From positions 40,622,848 to 40,686,847 of the forward strand of contig CAIIXF020000006.1 of the NCBI GenBank assembly GCA_903813345.2: a DNA stretch of 64,000 bases, given 5' to 3'. The position numbers and the translations under genes are program-made. Position 1 is the stretch's first letter. The number at the start of each line of letters is the position of its first letter. Positions 43,316 through 56,800 of the stretch are shown piece by piece. The notes beneath the pieces are model-generated. The model saw only the letters and a program-made list of their open reading frames with translations, was not told the DNA's origin and searched no databases. Origin of the DNA: Owenia fusiformis. Its lineage: Eukaryota; Annelida; Polychaeta; Sabellida; Oweniidae.

Positions 43316-43690
43316 TTTTCTGGGTCACAGCGAATGGCATGATTTCCTCGAGTCTCTTCAGTTGCAAGGCAACCATACTGGGACCGAATCGCGTCGTTCC
43401 ACTACTGCCCTTGGTGGGGGCCCGCTACCATACTATATGACTCCCGGAGTTTACTAAAGCACGTTAGTGGAGGAACCAACCACAGTCTCACAATCTGTCT
43501 CCGGCAAGAGCGGCCAGAGAACCAACCCATGCCAAGGGCCGGTAAACGGTTGGACCTTCGGACCGGGTGTCCGTAGTGACAATGATCAACAACTCCGTAC
43601 CTGGGGCTCGAACGCGGGACCTCCGTATCCCACTACGTTAGACCGCGAAGTAGTCTCTCCACGCCACGAGGCTACTCCGCTTAGGTGTCA
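43316..43690 (-). mobile_element. tRNA-derived SINE, minus strand
   Basis: On the minus strand the head (about 43690-43595) has a tRNA-like A box (TAGCCTCGTGGCGTGGAGAG) and B box (GCGTTCGAGCCCC). A GC-richer body of about 250 bp follows, running toward 43316. Its base composition stands out from the AT-rich surroundings. The 82-aa plus-strand frame across it is not a gene. Confidence 0.7.
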
Positions 43691-44817
43691 AAACTGCTCA
43701 AAATGTAATACTTGATATGATATTTTGCTTGATTGAACATGAGTAATCCTATTTTCTCAATTACACGTACTTGCATTTTGTAACTAATAAAGAACGACAA
43801 ATTGCACTCTCGTACAAACATGTAATTGGCTTTTAACGACATAAATTGAAAGGCCGTGACACTAGACTAGTGAATGCGAAATCAAATTCTGTTACCATTA
43901 AAACTTCAAATGTTTTCGTTAAACATGTAAAAAATTCAAAGGTATTCATTCGTTTTCTCAAGTTCGTGAAGAGAACGCGATTGCGAGTACTTGGCGATTA
44001 ACTGTATTTTACCTTTAATATTTATTAGATACTCTATAGTGGCTCGATTTTTGGAAGGGGGTTCAATATGGTAAATGGTAATTTATCAAAGAGAGCAATA
44101 ATCATTACAGTCATTACTTTGCATTTTATATACAGTACTAGAAACAAGGGACTGGAAGTATCAATATTTTATTAATTTCATTTGTAATGGCATCAACTTC
44201 CGACTATCATAACTTTGCCCCTCTTGGAAAAGTTGCAAAAGCTACTATCAAAAAGATTTGAAGGGGTAACATCTGCAGACATTTGGAATAGTGCGATGAC
44301 ATATCGATACGGCCAGTTCAGCATGTCGTTCATATCACAAGATTGCTTCGTTTGAAATTCACCCTTTGGTTTCTAGATATATAAAGGACTTGAAGGATGT
44401 GTTGTCGTAAAACTTTTCATGCATTTAAAAAGGAAAATAAATTTAACACCAAGGTTGTAACCAAAGTAGATGTTAAACAATTTTCTGTATGTTTGTAGAA
44501 GTAACTGATTAAAATTAAAACTACGATGTGGGTTTAAAAATAATCAGGGGGAAAAATATACGATTTCATATGTAATAAAAACAGAATTATGTGGGAAAAG
44601 GTCTTAAAGTTACTTTCAATTTTCTAATCATGATAACAGATTCCCTGGCACTGCTCGATTTTTCTGAGTGACTCTACCACGTAAGAGCGAATAGAAAATT
44701 ATTTCGTTAATTATTAGTTTAATTTACTGTGATGTACTATTGTTATACATTTTAACCGAATTGTGAATCCAACAGATTTTATTTCTTCGAGTCTTTGGTT
44801 CTATAACCTTCCATATT

Positions 44818-45062
44818 GAATTTCGAATCTAAACTGAGATGTCTCATGCCTTGCGCTTGACATCTGGCGCGCATCGCCACGTGGTATCTCAAGTTACCAA
44901 ACCTGATGTGAGGAGGACACATCGTCCCAAAACATTCTCTGTCTCTCTATTCGGAGTTCCAACTTCGAAAATACAATATATCTTTTAATATGAACATTTC
45001 TAACATTAGTTTTCCTGGCCTCCGAGACTGGTATGAGGCATCGCAGTTTAGATTAGAAATTC
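44818..45062. mobile_element. MITE of about 245 bp
   Basis: GAATTTCGAATCTAAACTG at the left is inverted at the right (CAGTTTAGATTAGAAATTC), with the match continuing as GATG-CTCAT. Non-coding. Confidence 0.65.
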
Positions 45063-45224
45063 TTACGTCCCTAAACTGTCTCACCATCTATTTATTACCA
45101 TTAGAATTCACCGAGACAATTTATAAGTTTCTTGAGTGAATTCGATTACTTTAATTCACTGAAAAAACTACAATACATGTAGCATACGTATTTAGTGAGA
45201 AAACTGAAAATGGGGACACGTTTA

Positions 45225-45310
45225 CTTGGATTCTTCTTGTACAACATGGCCAATATTTCATCCTTACTTGCATTCTTCTTGTACAACATGGCCAACATTT
45301 CCTCCTTGTT
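45225..45310. repeat. 42-bp direct duplication
   Basis: CATTCTTCTTGTACAACATG followed by GCCAA-ATTTC occurs twice in tandem. No gene context. Confidence 0.7.
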
Positions 45311-46094
45311 GTAAGATTTTTGCTTGTTGATACATCCATCACTAACTTATCTTTTAATCAAATCAACGTTTTATAATAATACTCCTTAGTTACATTATTT
45401 TGGGATCAACTGAACATTAAAAGCTAATAAGTCTTCAATTCATTTTCCTTGTATTTTCGTTCATAATGAGGTATATAAATAAAGAAGCAGTTATCAGTTA
45501 TAGATCATTGAACAACCACTGAGCACATGTTTAATGACAAAATGTTGAACACATAATAATACACGAGGACACGGTGTTATATCACAGTCAGCACCATCTA
45601 ATATCTTATATAATAGAATGAAGTCCGGTAACTTAAAAAAAGAAAATTCTATATTATTGTTTTCTCATGCCAGTGGTTTTGCTCAGTGATATTTTATGTT
45701 TATCCAACTTTCATATTTTTGTAACTTGTCAGAAATTTTTTTAACGATTTCTTGACGATCTATAAATGGATATGAGGTCATGTCCATGAGCAGAGTTTTG
45801 GCCCAAAAAAGTAAGAAATTTGTGCTTCAAGCGCAATATCTGCGATTTGCAAGCGATTCTGACCATGTTTTAAGTATCAAAATAATGCTCAGAGTATTGA
45901 GACTCAACTGAAGTTAAAAAATAAGGTAAAATATACACCAACTCAGTGATTATGACCAAACAAAAACGGGAGTCCAAACCGGAAGTCAAAGAGTAAATAT
46001 CTGAATATCTGAAGATTGATAGTGCTCACTGTGTGTTATATACATTATGTGATATCTTTAAAAGTTTTGATGAATTGCTTTAATAAACAAAGGT

Positions 46095-46785
46095 AATAAA
46101 CAAATATGTATTTAACATGGCATGTGTTAAACATGACATGTGTGTTTAACATGGCATATGTGTTTAACATGTCATATGCTGTGTTTAATATGGCATATGC
46201 TGTCTTTAACATGGCATATGCTGTGTTTAACAAGGCATATGTGTTTAACATGGTATGTGTGTTTAACATGTCATATGCTGTGTTTAACATGGCATATGCT
46301 GTGTTTAACATGTCATATGCTGTGTTTAACATGTCATATGCTGTGTTTAACAAGTCATATGTGTTTAACATGTCATATGCTGTGTTTAATATGGCATATG
46401 CTGTCTTTAACATGGCATATGCTGTGTTTAACAAGGCATATGTGTTTAACATGGCATATGTGTTTAACATGACATATGCTGTGTTTAACATGGCATATGT
46501 GTTTAAAATGTCATATGCTGTGTTTAACACGGCATATGCTGTGTTTAACATGTCATATGATGTGTTTAACATGGCATATGTGTTTAAAATGGCATATGCT
46601 GTGTTTAACAAGGCATATGTGTTTAACATGGCATATGTGTTTAACATGACATATGCTGTGTTTAACATGGCATATGTGTTTAACATGGCATATGTGTTTA
46701 ACATGGCATATGTGTTTAACATGGCATATATGTTTAACATGGCATATATGTTTAACATTGCATATGTGTTTAACATGGTTATGCA
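46095..46785. repeat. 18/21-bp minisatellite rich in CATATG
   Basis: Mixed 18-bp (TGTTTAACATGGCATATG) and 21-bp (with an extra CTG) units, about 35 in all. Both lengths are multiples of three and contain no stop, so long frames stay open on both strands (232 and 243 aa). They are not genes. Confidence 0.9.
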
Positions 46786-47599
46786 TACTCTTGCTTACAA
46801 GTAATATTGAACAATGAGAAAGCATCAGCAAAACTTGATCATGCACCAAAAAGTATAATTGAGCTTTCAGTATATCATCCAGTTATTTTCACTACAATGA
46901 AATACACCTAATAATGAGCAAAATGAGCAATAGAAGCACAGGAGCAGAATTGAGCGTTTTTTTTAAGTGAAAAACCGTAATGCCTTTTTAAATTCATTAT
47001 TGTTGGCAATGCTATCAGACATGATAAAAAGTGCATAACATTAAATAAATTATTACTCTTCACAAAAACATTTTTCCCTACTTTGCAACACTGTATTGCT
47101 TGAATAAGGTATTGAATAATATTAATCTTGCATTGTCATGATTTGCTTTTAGTGTTATAATTCTGTAAGTACAAGTTAACCCCAGTATACAATACTTGAA
47201 AAATTTGTCTTGAACCAATAGTATATGATAACTTATGTTAATACAAAGACAGGTTTAAAAATTGTTCAGTTTATAAAGTTTCGTTATTGTATCCTCTGAT
47301 AACATGATCATCAGTGGTTTATCTTTATGCATCAATCAATTCAGAATTGTCCAATTATAGTCTCAATTTGGCTCAAATCAGCTGAGTTATAGGTACAACA
47401 GAAAATACATCAAAGAGGAGAATTCGGCACTCATACTGATTTCAGTGGCCATTTCATTTGATATTTGTTTCAATGTTGTATTTTATGAAACAGCTTATCA
47501 CAGAGAATAACAAAATAAATACATTTGTTGAGTAGTTTGTTCAGAATGCATTATCAAATGTATTTTCTTCCTTCAAACCAAACTGGCCTTCATATTATA

Positions 47600-47715
47600 G
47601 TGAGTAGTACGTATATACAGTGTATATATAGTATATATAGTACCATATAGTATATATATAGTACCATATAGTATATATAGTACCATATAGTATATATATA
47701 GTACCATATAGTGTA
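47600..47715. repeat. TATAGTACCATATAGTA low-complexity tract
   Basis: Repeated TATATAGTACCATATAG units just beyond the KIF14 3' end. Confidence 0.75.
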
Positions 47716-47792
47716 TATTACATCCCATATCACCCATTGCAGTTCATGGTATATGCACAAGCATTAACTAGTATAACATTAAAGAACTAACA

Positions 47793-47798
47793 TTTATT
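47793..47798 (-). promoter_or_regulatory. Poly(A) signal AATAAA of KIF14
   Basis: AATAAA on the minus strand, about 58 nt beyond the KIF14 stop at 47856. Confidence 0.6.
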
Positions 47799-47855
47799 AA
47801 ATAACATAGTTCATTGTTTCCTTTTGTGAGAATTCATTCATAGTGGACCAGCCAC

Positions 47856-50800
47856 TTAAGTTGTTTCCCCATTCTGTTGTAATGTGACGTGTTTAGTTAC
47901 AGTTTTATTCACCGCCAATTTCGGCAGAGCTTTCAGCGATTTTTCTGGCGATGCAGGAAGTAGTCTTTTACTTTTGGAATTCTGGGTATTGCTAGATGTT
48001 GCATCGCCACCTCCATGTTTCTTCATGACACTGTTCAATGTTTTTGTCGCAAGTTTCACATCTTGTGCGGCTGCATCCAACTGACGTGATTGGGCTTCTC
48101 TCAGGATTGAAGAATCTGAAGGATCTGATTGGCTGTCTGGACTGCCATGTGATGTCACTTTGGGGTTGGATATTGCCATTAATTTAGAGGTTGATTTGTG
48201 AATGAGTTCTGAGCAGCGACAAATCCTCCTCAAGTCTGTTTCTTCACCTGTTATGAAGAGATGTAAGATGTGTGAAATTCAATATAGAGAGAGAACAAGT
48301 CAGTGATCAATGTGTGATTAAGATCAATTATTTCATGAAACTATGAAAAATTTAAAATAAGTTTCTTTATTTTTGGGGAGGGGTAAAAATGAAGTAACAA
48401 TTAAAATTATGTGAGAATTATCATGGGCCTTTATTGCTCTAAAATAATGTTGGTGGTCTTCTATTGCATTCTTTGAATGTTGTCTCTTCCTTTGAACAAA
48501 GCCTATATTGTAATTATAATGTTGTCTCTTCCTTTGAACAAAACCTATATTGTAATTATAATGTTGTCTTTTCCTTTGAACAAAGCCTATATTGTAATTA
48601 TAATGTTGTCTCTTCCTTTGAACAAAACCTATATTGTAATTATAATGTTGTCTTTTCCTTTAAACAAAACCTATATTGTAATTATAATGTTGTCTTTTCC
48701 TTTAAACAAAACCTATATTGTAATTATAATGTTGTCTTTTCCTTTAAACAAAACCTATATTGTAATTATAATGTTGTCTTTTCCTTTAAACAAAACCTAT
48801 ATTGTAATTATAATGTTGTCTTTTCCTTTGAACAAAACCTATATTGTAATTATAATGTTGTCTTTTCCTTTAAACAAAACCTATATTGTAATTATAATGT
48901 TGTCTTTTCCTTTGAACAAAGCCTATATTGTAATTATATCTGCTGAAAACACTAACCTCGGATGACTGGTTCAGCTGCTTGTAATAGTAGCGCAACTCCG
49001 TCAGCCAGATCACTGACGTATTTGATGATTCCCTGCGATCTCTGGTAGTTGATCTGGTAGAAATTCTCAGTGCAATAAGTCAGCGAATCATTCAATGTTT
49101 CATCTAGTTCCGTTTGTACGCTCTGACATTTGATCACGAGTATCTTGGTTGTCAAGACGATGATTTCAGCATGCTTTACAATCGATTTATGAACCTGGAA
49201 TATGCATGAGTCAATAGATTTATGAACCTGGAATATGCATGAGTCAATGGATTTATGAACCTGGAATATGCATGCAAATGATCACTTACACACATCCTCT
49301 AGGTGGGTGTCGGTGTGTGCATATATTTTTGCATAAATCATTTGAATATCACTTTTGCAATTTTCAGTTGTGTGATATCAAAAATCATTAATTGTTATCA
49401 GCCATTTCAATTTTACATATATTCTACTTGAAAAAATATTGAACAACTATTCTTTTTCATGATCAATCTGAAAAGATTTAACAATTAGAGATTTAACAAT
49501 AAATCTATTTAGCCATTGTTTAATATTTCATTGTGATTTCATCTTAGTTTTATATACTTACAGTAGATTCTGACTGGAGGTTTTCTGAGAATCCTTCTAC
49601 TTTACTCTCACATTCCTCCAAGTTCTTCCTCCCTCCTTGCAGGGTCTTATCAACATAAATATCGACCCCTGTGAGGAAGGCTTGTCTGATGTCATGACCA
49701 ATCTGGAAATATAGAGGTTGCATTAATTCATTGATTGATTCGGGTATTTCATGTGTACACTTCAATGAATTTACTTTTGTGATTTGTAATTAAATACTTC
49801 AAATTTACACTAAATTCTCTCTAATCTGAACGCCACTGGGACTGGCAAAGTGTTTCGATTGGCAGGTGTTCACAGTTGAGATTTTACATAGTAATCTGTG
49901 GCAATGGGACTGAAAAAAACATTCACATAGAGAGAGGTGTTCAAATTAGAAATGTCCACAGGTTAAGCTGTACTACATCCTCATGAATTCACTAACCTTT
50001 GGGATGACTTTATCTTCATTTCCTTCAGCATCAATGTGTCCAATATCTTTCAATGTGGTCATGTTGCTATCAGTGGCCAGGGCAAGTTCTCCACAGTGCT
50101 TGCATATAGCATGAATGGTTTCAAGTACACGTGTACCTGACTCTGTTACCATGGCATCAATGTCATTCTCGCAGCCCTAAACATAGAAAAGAAATTTGAA
50201 GTGGGAAATGCACTTATACACATACAATGCAGGGCTGGTTAATTAATTAGTTAATTAGTCCAAAACTGACTCAATATCAATGCTTTTGGAAACAAATATT
50301 TCTAATTAATCAAAAAACATTTTAATTCATGTATGACCATTTATTTCCATTAGGTTTTTCTGTATAACTTTATAAGGCACATAATGCCCCGTGGTGTGTT
50401 TATAACTGTAAGGTGAAATGTTTGTTATTCTTGTACCTGTAAGAAGAGCATCAGATGGTTGCCCAGTTTCTTGACGCCCATGATGACAGCCTTCACAAGC
50501 TCCCTGATGAGGCTGGAGGTGACATTCTCATACATGTTTGCCCAGAGGGAGGCATGCGAGATGAGCAGTTCTAGAGATGTGGAGATCTGAACACAACTCA
50601 CTTGAACAATCTCACTCTCCATGAACTTATCTGAAACAAATTATTACATAGTTATATATTCACTTTCAATATTAATAGCAGCCAAGCTTGTAGTCATGAC
50701 CCAATAGGGAAGCTAACATTTTAATTTACAAAACTTAATCTGTTTTTTCATTAATTTATATTATGAGATAAAACAAATCAGTATATTTTTTATTTTCAGG

Positions 50801-53800
50801 AATATACAAATCTGCATTTAATTTCAGAAAAACAAAATATTATTTCTCATTTTTTTTGAAAATATGTTTAAATTTATTATTGAGACCTATTGAGTATTTT
50901 CAAGAAATATTCCCCACACTTACTTTTATCCATTGTTTTATTGTTAACTTGTTTGAAACCCGCAAGTATTGATGCTGCGCCCATCCTCATACACTCACAG
51001 TCATATAGCATCTTGTCTGCCAAACTCTCACTGCATGTTTCATCTGAAACAAAATATTAAGGGAGGATTATTTCAAATCATAAGCCATCCATAACACATT
51101 AGACAAAATCATTGTTCTCACCATTGATTATGTACAAGTATAAAGCAAAAGTAAAATTATCACATTTTCTCGCCAAAGACATTTTTCAAAGATCAAGCAA
51201 TATAACATTTGAATGTCCCAGGTTCAGTTTCATAATTTTCAAAGATCAAACAATATAACATTTGAATGTCCCAGGTTCAGTTTCATAATTTACAAAGATC
51301 AAACAATATAACATTTGAATGTCCCAGGTTCAGTTTCATAATTTTCAAAGATCAAACAATATAACATTTGAATGTCCCAGGTTCAGTTTCATAATTTACA
51401 AAGATCAAACAATATAACATTTGAATGTCCCAGGTTCAGTTTCATAATTTTCAAAGATCAAACAATATAACATTTGAATGTCCCAGGTTCAGTTTCATAA
51501 TTTACAAAGATCAAACAATATAACATTTGAATGTCCCAGGTTCAGTTTCATAATTTTCAAAGATCAAACAATATAGCATTTGAATATCCCTGGTTCAGTT
51601 TCATAATTTCCATTGCAATTCCTGAAAAATTAGACATGATTAAGATTGAGGAGAAAAATACAAACCTTTGAACCTGTCCAAGGCAATACAGATGAAGTCT
51701 TTGCATAGACTGAATGTAGGGACTGAAGACTGGATGATATCTCCTGTGAGGTTCAAACTGCCATTACTACATAGACTTGATATACTGGTAACTGGAATAA
51801 GAAATACAGACAAAATCAGGAGCTATATAAGATATCTTAATCTTATTCTCGTACAGTATAGTATACAATTCTAGTCTTAAATGCTAATCATAAATCAAGA
51901 CAATGGTCGCTCTTCAATGTACAATTTAGAGTAGAAAATTGGGTCTAGGAGCACCTTAAATTGATCTGGGACTACTAATAAAGATCTAGAACAATTCTAT
52001 CAAAGAAAGTTGTTATTCACATAGCTTATCATTTGTAAATACAATTTGCGATTCTGTAACTTTTACTTTTTAGTTACTTTTTGAAACTTACTAAATAAGT
52101 ATAGTTATAGTTTAGTTAGTTATAGTATAGTTTTCGAGAAATAGACCCGAGATCACCTTAAAGGCCCACTTTGCATATTTTCATGTTTTTAGGCAAATTC
52201 AATATATATAGTATAGTACTGCTGCCCTGCCATGGGACTACCTTAATAAGAAAGGTACCTGATTTAATTCTAGTTGTGGAGGAGGTTGAGGATATAGATG
52301 TCATATTCACAGAAATAGATGTCATATTAACAGAAATGTACCTGATTTAATTCTGGGTATGGAGGAGGTTAAGGATATAGATGTCATATTCACAGAAATA
52401 GATGTCATATTAACAGAAATGTACCTGATTTAATTCTGGGTGTGGAGGAGGTTGAGGATATAGATGTCATATTCACAGAAATAGATGTCATATTAACAGA
52501 AATGTACCTGATTTAATTCTAGTTGTGGAGGAGGTTGAGGATATAGATGTCATATTAACAGAAATGTACCTGATTTAATTCTGGGTGTGGAGGAGGTTGA
52601 GGATATAGATGTCATATTCACAGAAATAGATGTCATATTAACAGAAATGTACCTGATTTAATTCTGGGTGTGGAGGAGGTTGAGGATATAGTTGTCATAT
52701 TCACAGAAATAGATGTCATATTAACAGAAATGTACCTGATTTAATTCTGGGTGTGGAGGAGGTTGAGGATATAGATGTCATATTCACAGAAATAGATGTC
52801 ATATTAACAGAAATGTACCTGATTTAATTCTAGTTGTGGAGGAGGTTGAGGATATAGATGTCATATTCACAGAAATAGATGTCATATTAACAGAAATGTA
52901 CCTGATTTAATTCTAGTTGTGGGGGAGGTTGAGGATATAGATGTCATATTCACAGAAATAGATGTCATATTAACAGAAATGTACCTGATTTAATTCTGGG
53001 TGTGGAGGAGGTTGAAGATATAGATGGAATATTAACAGAAATACATTTAGATGTCATGTTAACAAAAATGTACCTGATTTAATTCTGGGTGTGGAGGAGG
53101 TTGAGGATATAGATGTCATGTTAACAGAAATGTACCTGATTTAATTCTGGGTGTGGAGGAGGTTGAAGATATAGATGGAATATTAACAGAAATAGATGTC
53201 ATGTTAACAGAAATGTACCTGATTTAATTCTGGGTGTGGAGGAGGTTGAGGATATAGATGTCATGTTAACATAAATAAATGTCGTGTTAACAGAAATGTA
53301 CCTGATTTAATTCTGGGTGTGGAGGAGGTTGAAGATATAGATGTCATATTCTGGCGAACAGTGTCCAAGGCAGATCTCCTTCTGTATTTACCATTAGCAC
53401 TCTCCAAGCTAACAAGTACAGTACATTATACATATACAACTCGTACATATTTCAATTCATCATCCAGAGTTTAGATCAGCGTTAATTGATAACACCAAAT
53501 TATAGCCCATTTATATTTTAATATGCCCTAAATACACTAAAAATGACATTCATCATACACTGAAATCTCAAACCAAAATAAAAAATAGTTAGTGGTAACA
53601 AAATTATTATTTTGGTTCATTATTGGCCTGAATGGAAAATTATTGTGGTTCATTATTGGCCTGAATGGAAGGTTGGTTCAGTTAATAAAATTGGTTCACA
53701 TACTCGTAATGATGGCCACTCAGCAGAGAGAATTTTTTCTGTACATGCCATTAACATTCATTACATATTTCTAAATACATATTTTGAGGCTGTTATGGCA

Positions 53801-56800
53801 AAACAACTTTATAATAATAAGCACTTACATCCGTGGAGATTTCTCTGGTGATTTTATGCGATCCTCTTGCTCCCAGACATCATTGGGATCATAGAAGATA
53901 TTCTCATGTGCAGCGTCACTTTCATCCTGAAATTATTTCATAGATTTTCTTGTTTGATATCTAACAAGTGAATTCATTTTAAAAGCTTTGTACATGTATT
54001 TGAATTCTAAATGATTTTGACAACCAATGGGTTGAGTGGATTTGGAATTTTGGCTGTAATCATATTATAGTTGATAGCCACTTCTAAGTAGCTAATTATA
54101 AATGATTAAAGATTGAACAATCTTGCTGATAACATGTATCTGATATCTCTAATCATATCATATATTTTTAATAGCCTACTGTAAACTGCCAAATTGGTCA
54201 AGGACTTTCATCTGGGATTCTTCATTTGTCAAACATTAACCAATTTAATTCCAATTATAGCATAATAATATGATTATTGGTTTATAAATTAGGGTTTTAA
54301 TAATCTAATTAAAAATAAATTGAAATCACTCCAGATAATCAAGTATGGGACATTTCAATTTTTGAAAAATTAAAATTCATGTACATGTTACCACACTATA
54401 TTGTTGTGATGGTTCAAAATATACAAGATGCATGTTTAATAAAGTGATTTTCACTCCTTGTTTAATTAGTGTTATCGTTTCTTGGTGACGAATGTAACTG
54501 CATTTACATTTAAGAAGTATGAAGTAGTTAAACTTCGTTATCCTTATACCTGAAAGAATTCCCTCATCTGCACCAATCTATCTTCAAACTTCTCAATGCT
54601 CCAGTATGTTGAAATTCCCAACTTAGAGTTTGTCACTTTAATATAAGCCTGTTCTCCATCTTTCAAATCCTCTCTGCTGAAAACCTACAGAGAACAAGAA
54701 ACAATTATATTCCCATTGAATTCACTTTAATATAAGCCTCACAGTTCTCCATCTTTCAAATCCTCTCTACTGAAAACCTACAGAAAATAAGAAACAAACT
54801 AAAACAAAAACAGCAACTCCACAGAGTAGCAAATCCCACCAAACAAAACATGTTTTGATTATTAGTGGCCATCTTGAAAATTCCTTCTTGAGCAGATCTC
54901 CTGTGTCCCAGGGCATCAACATATAAAATGATAACCATATCCATCAATTAGCATTGGAGTTATCAAAGATTATGTTCTTTTACAATAAATGGCAACAATT
55001 TGGAAATTCAGCCATCATTTTAAAAATTATTTCTTGAACAGAGCTACTGTGTCCCTAGGAACTAGCATTAAAATTTGAACCACATTTTTCTAACAAAATT
55101 GGCCTCTTGAAAATTCTTTGTCGACAGAGCAACTGTGTTCCTAGGCATCACCATATAAAATTGTGTATAGAAGATTTTTAGAATAACCAACCTAAAGAAG
55201 ATGTTTAAGAATATATTGAACCATTATTGATGAAGAAATTCATTATTCTAAGAACATAGGGTTTATCATTTCAAGTCAAACTACTGACAATCTGTTAACT
55301 TTTTACCAATGGGGGTTAGGGTCACAATTTTTTCACTAAAACATGCCAAAAGACAAACTACGAAAAAAGTTATCAAAAAATTCATTAGGGGGGCAGATCT
55401 GTCCCCAGAGACAGTTCTAACACCTCAGAAATATTTGGTCAACAGTTTTTACGTACCACATCTTTTTCCATAATCTGGCTAATCTTGTTTGCCTCTCTCA
55501 GATAAAGCATCATCCTATAGAGCTGTGTCTTCCCTGGGTCAGTTTTCCTGGGAGTGACAACCGAGGGGGAGGCAACAGTTCCACTCAGCTTTTGGCGATA
55601 TTCCTTTTGACGTTTTACCTCCATATCCATCTTCTCCTTCTCCTTCCTCAGTTGTTCTACTATCTTAGAATGATCAATCTGTGGAGTCTTCTGGGCCTGC
55701 AATGTTAATATTTACAGTTGTTCTTATTGTGCAAGAAATTCCATGTGTAAAACATATTGTAAATTTCAAGTTGTTGTGGCATTAACTTAAAGGTATATAT
55801 TATATACATATTACATATAGTCTCCACAGTCAGAAAGCGATGCCGACTCTGAAACAAAGAACCTTTGATGGCAATGTAAGTTACACACTACAATACATAG
55901 ACCAGCTAGAGGGTTTGACTACATTTATGTTGAAGATACTAAGAGTAGATAGAGTGTTTACCATTCTGCTCATTGCTTTAGCTTCCAACTCCAACCTCTT
56001 TCTGTTTGCCTCCACTTCCTGTTCAAGCATCTAGAAATAATACATGATGGAATGTATTATACATTTTGCAATGCTATTATAATGAATCTTTAACTATTTT
56101 GTAAAATCTAAAAGAAGCTTACATAGTGAAACTTCTTAATATGCAAAGAAACTTCTCAATTTGATATACAGACCTTTAAATATAGGTTCACTGATATTTT
56201 GATCAGTTTTATTCCAACTCGTCATTTGTCAATAATATTAAGTTAAATTACATATGAAAATCATACTTGGTTTTGCTGAGTAAGCTTGCTTGCTTTGTCT
56301 TCTGCCTCTTTCTTTATATCTTCTATCAGTCTCTCTTCATCACTACTTTTCTTTTGCTGGAATTGTACAGAATTATTCCATCTCATTTTACAAATATAAG
56401 TGGAATGCATTTGGTTCCTCAAAATAGTGTTCTACCTGAGTTCCTCTTATGGAGGATCATTTTTCATTAAGTAATTTGATAACTGGACTTTCCTCTAAGC
56501 TTTCCACTAATGGAGGCATTCCACTTTATAGGTTTTTACTGTCATTACAAAATAAAAGTACTAGTACAACCCACAAAAGGTTGGGGGCATATATGCTCAA
56601 TATAATGTTTTCAACCATTTACAGTTAATCTATTACTGAAACATAATTAACCTACCAACATCTGCTGTAATTCAGAGAGCCTATCCTCATATGTATGTCT
56701 CTGCATACTCAACTCAAGAGCTGCCTTTTGACGAGACTTCTCCAGTTCTTTATTAAGTTCCTCTTCAGCTTCCTTCCTTGCTTGATCAAGCTCTTCTTGA

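Larger units (their letters stand above)
41156..47792. other. Interval between the convergent 3' ends of GPR107 and KIF14
   Basis: Starts with GPR107 3' UTR whose end is not clear; AATAAA occurs at 42988 and again near 43285. It holds an inverted-repeat element (42384-42737), a SINE (43316-43690), a MITE (44818-45062) and minisatellites. The 105-aa frame at 41856-42173 is not supported by anything else. Confidence 0.5.

Noticed and set aside
43467-43715. 82-aa plus-strand frame
   Set aside because: Lies on the antisense of a tRNA-derived SINE.
46045-46804. Two long opposite-strand frames (243 and 232 aa)
   Set aside because: Both lie wholly in an 18/21-bp minisatellite with no stop in the unit; the monotonous products have no gene context.
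48464-48965. 160- and 162-aa plus-strand frames
   Set aside because: Product of a 42-bp repeat in a KIF14 intron.
55815-55848. Possible extra KIF14 exon (minus strand SRHRFLTVE)
   Set aside because: Has plausible splice sites and resembles a coiled-coil piece, but its 34 nt would break the frame between 55962 and 55696, which join cleanly without it.
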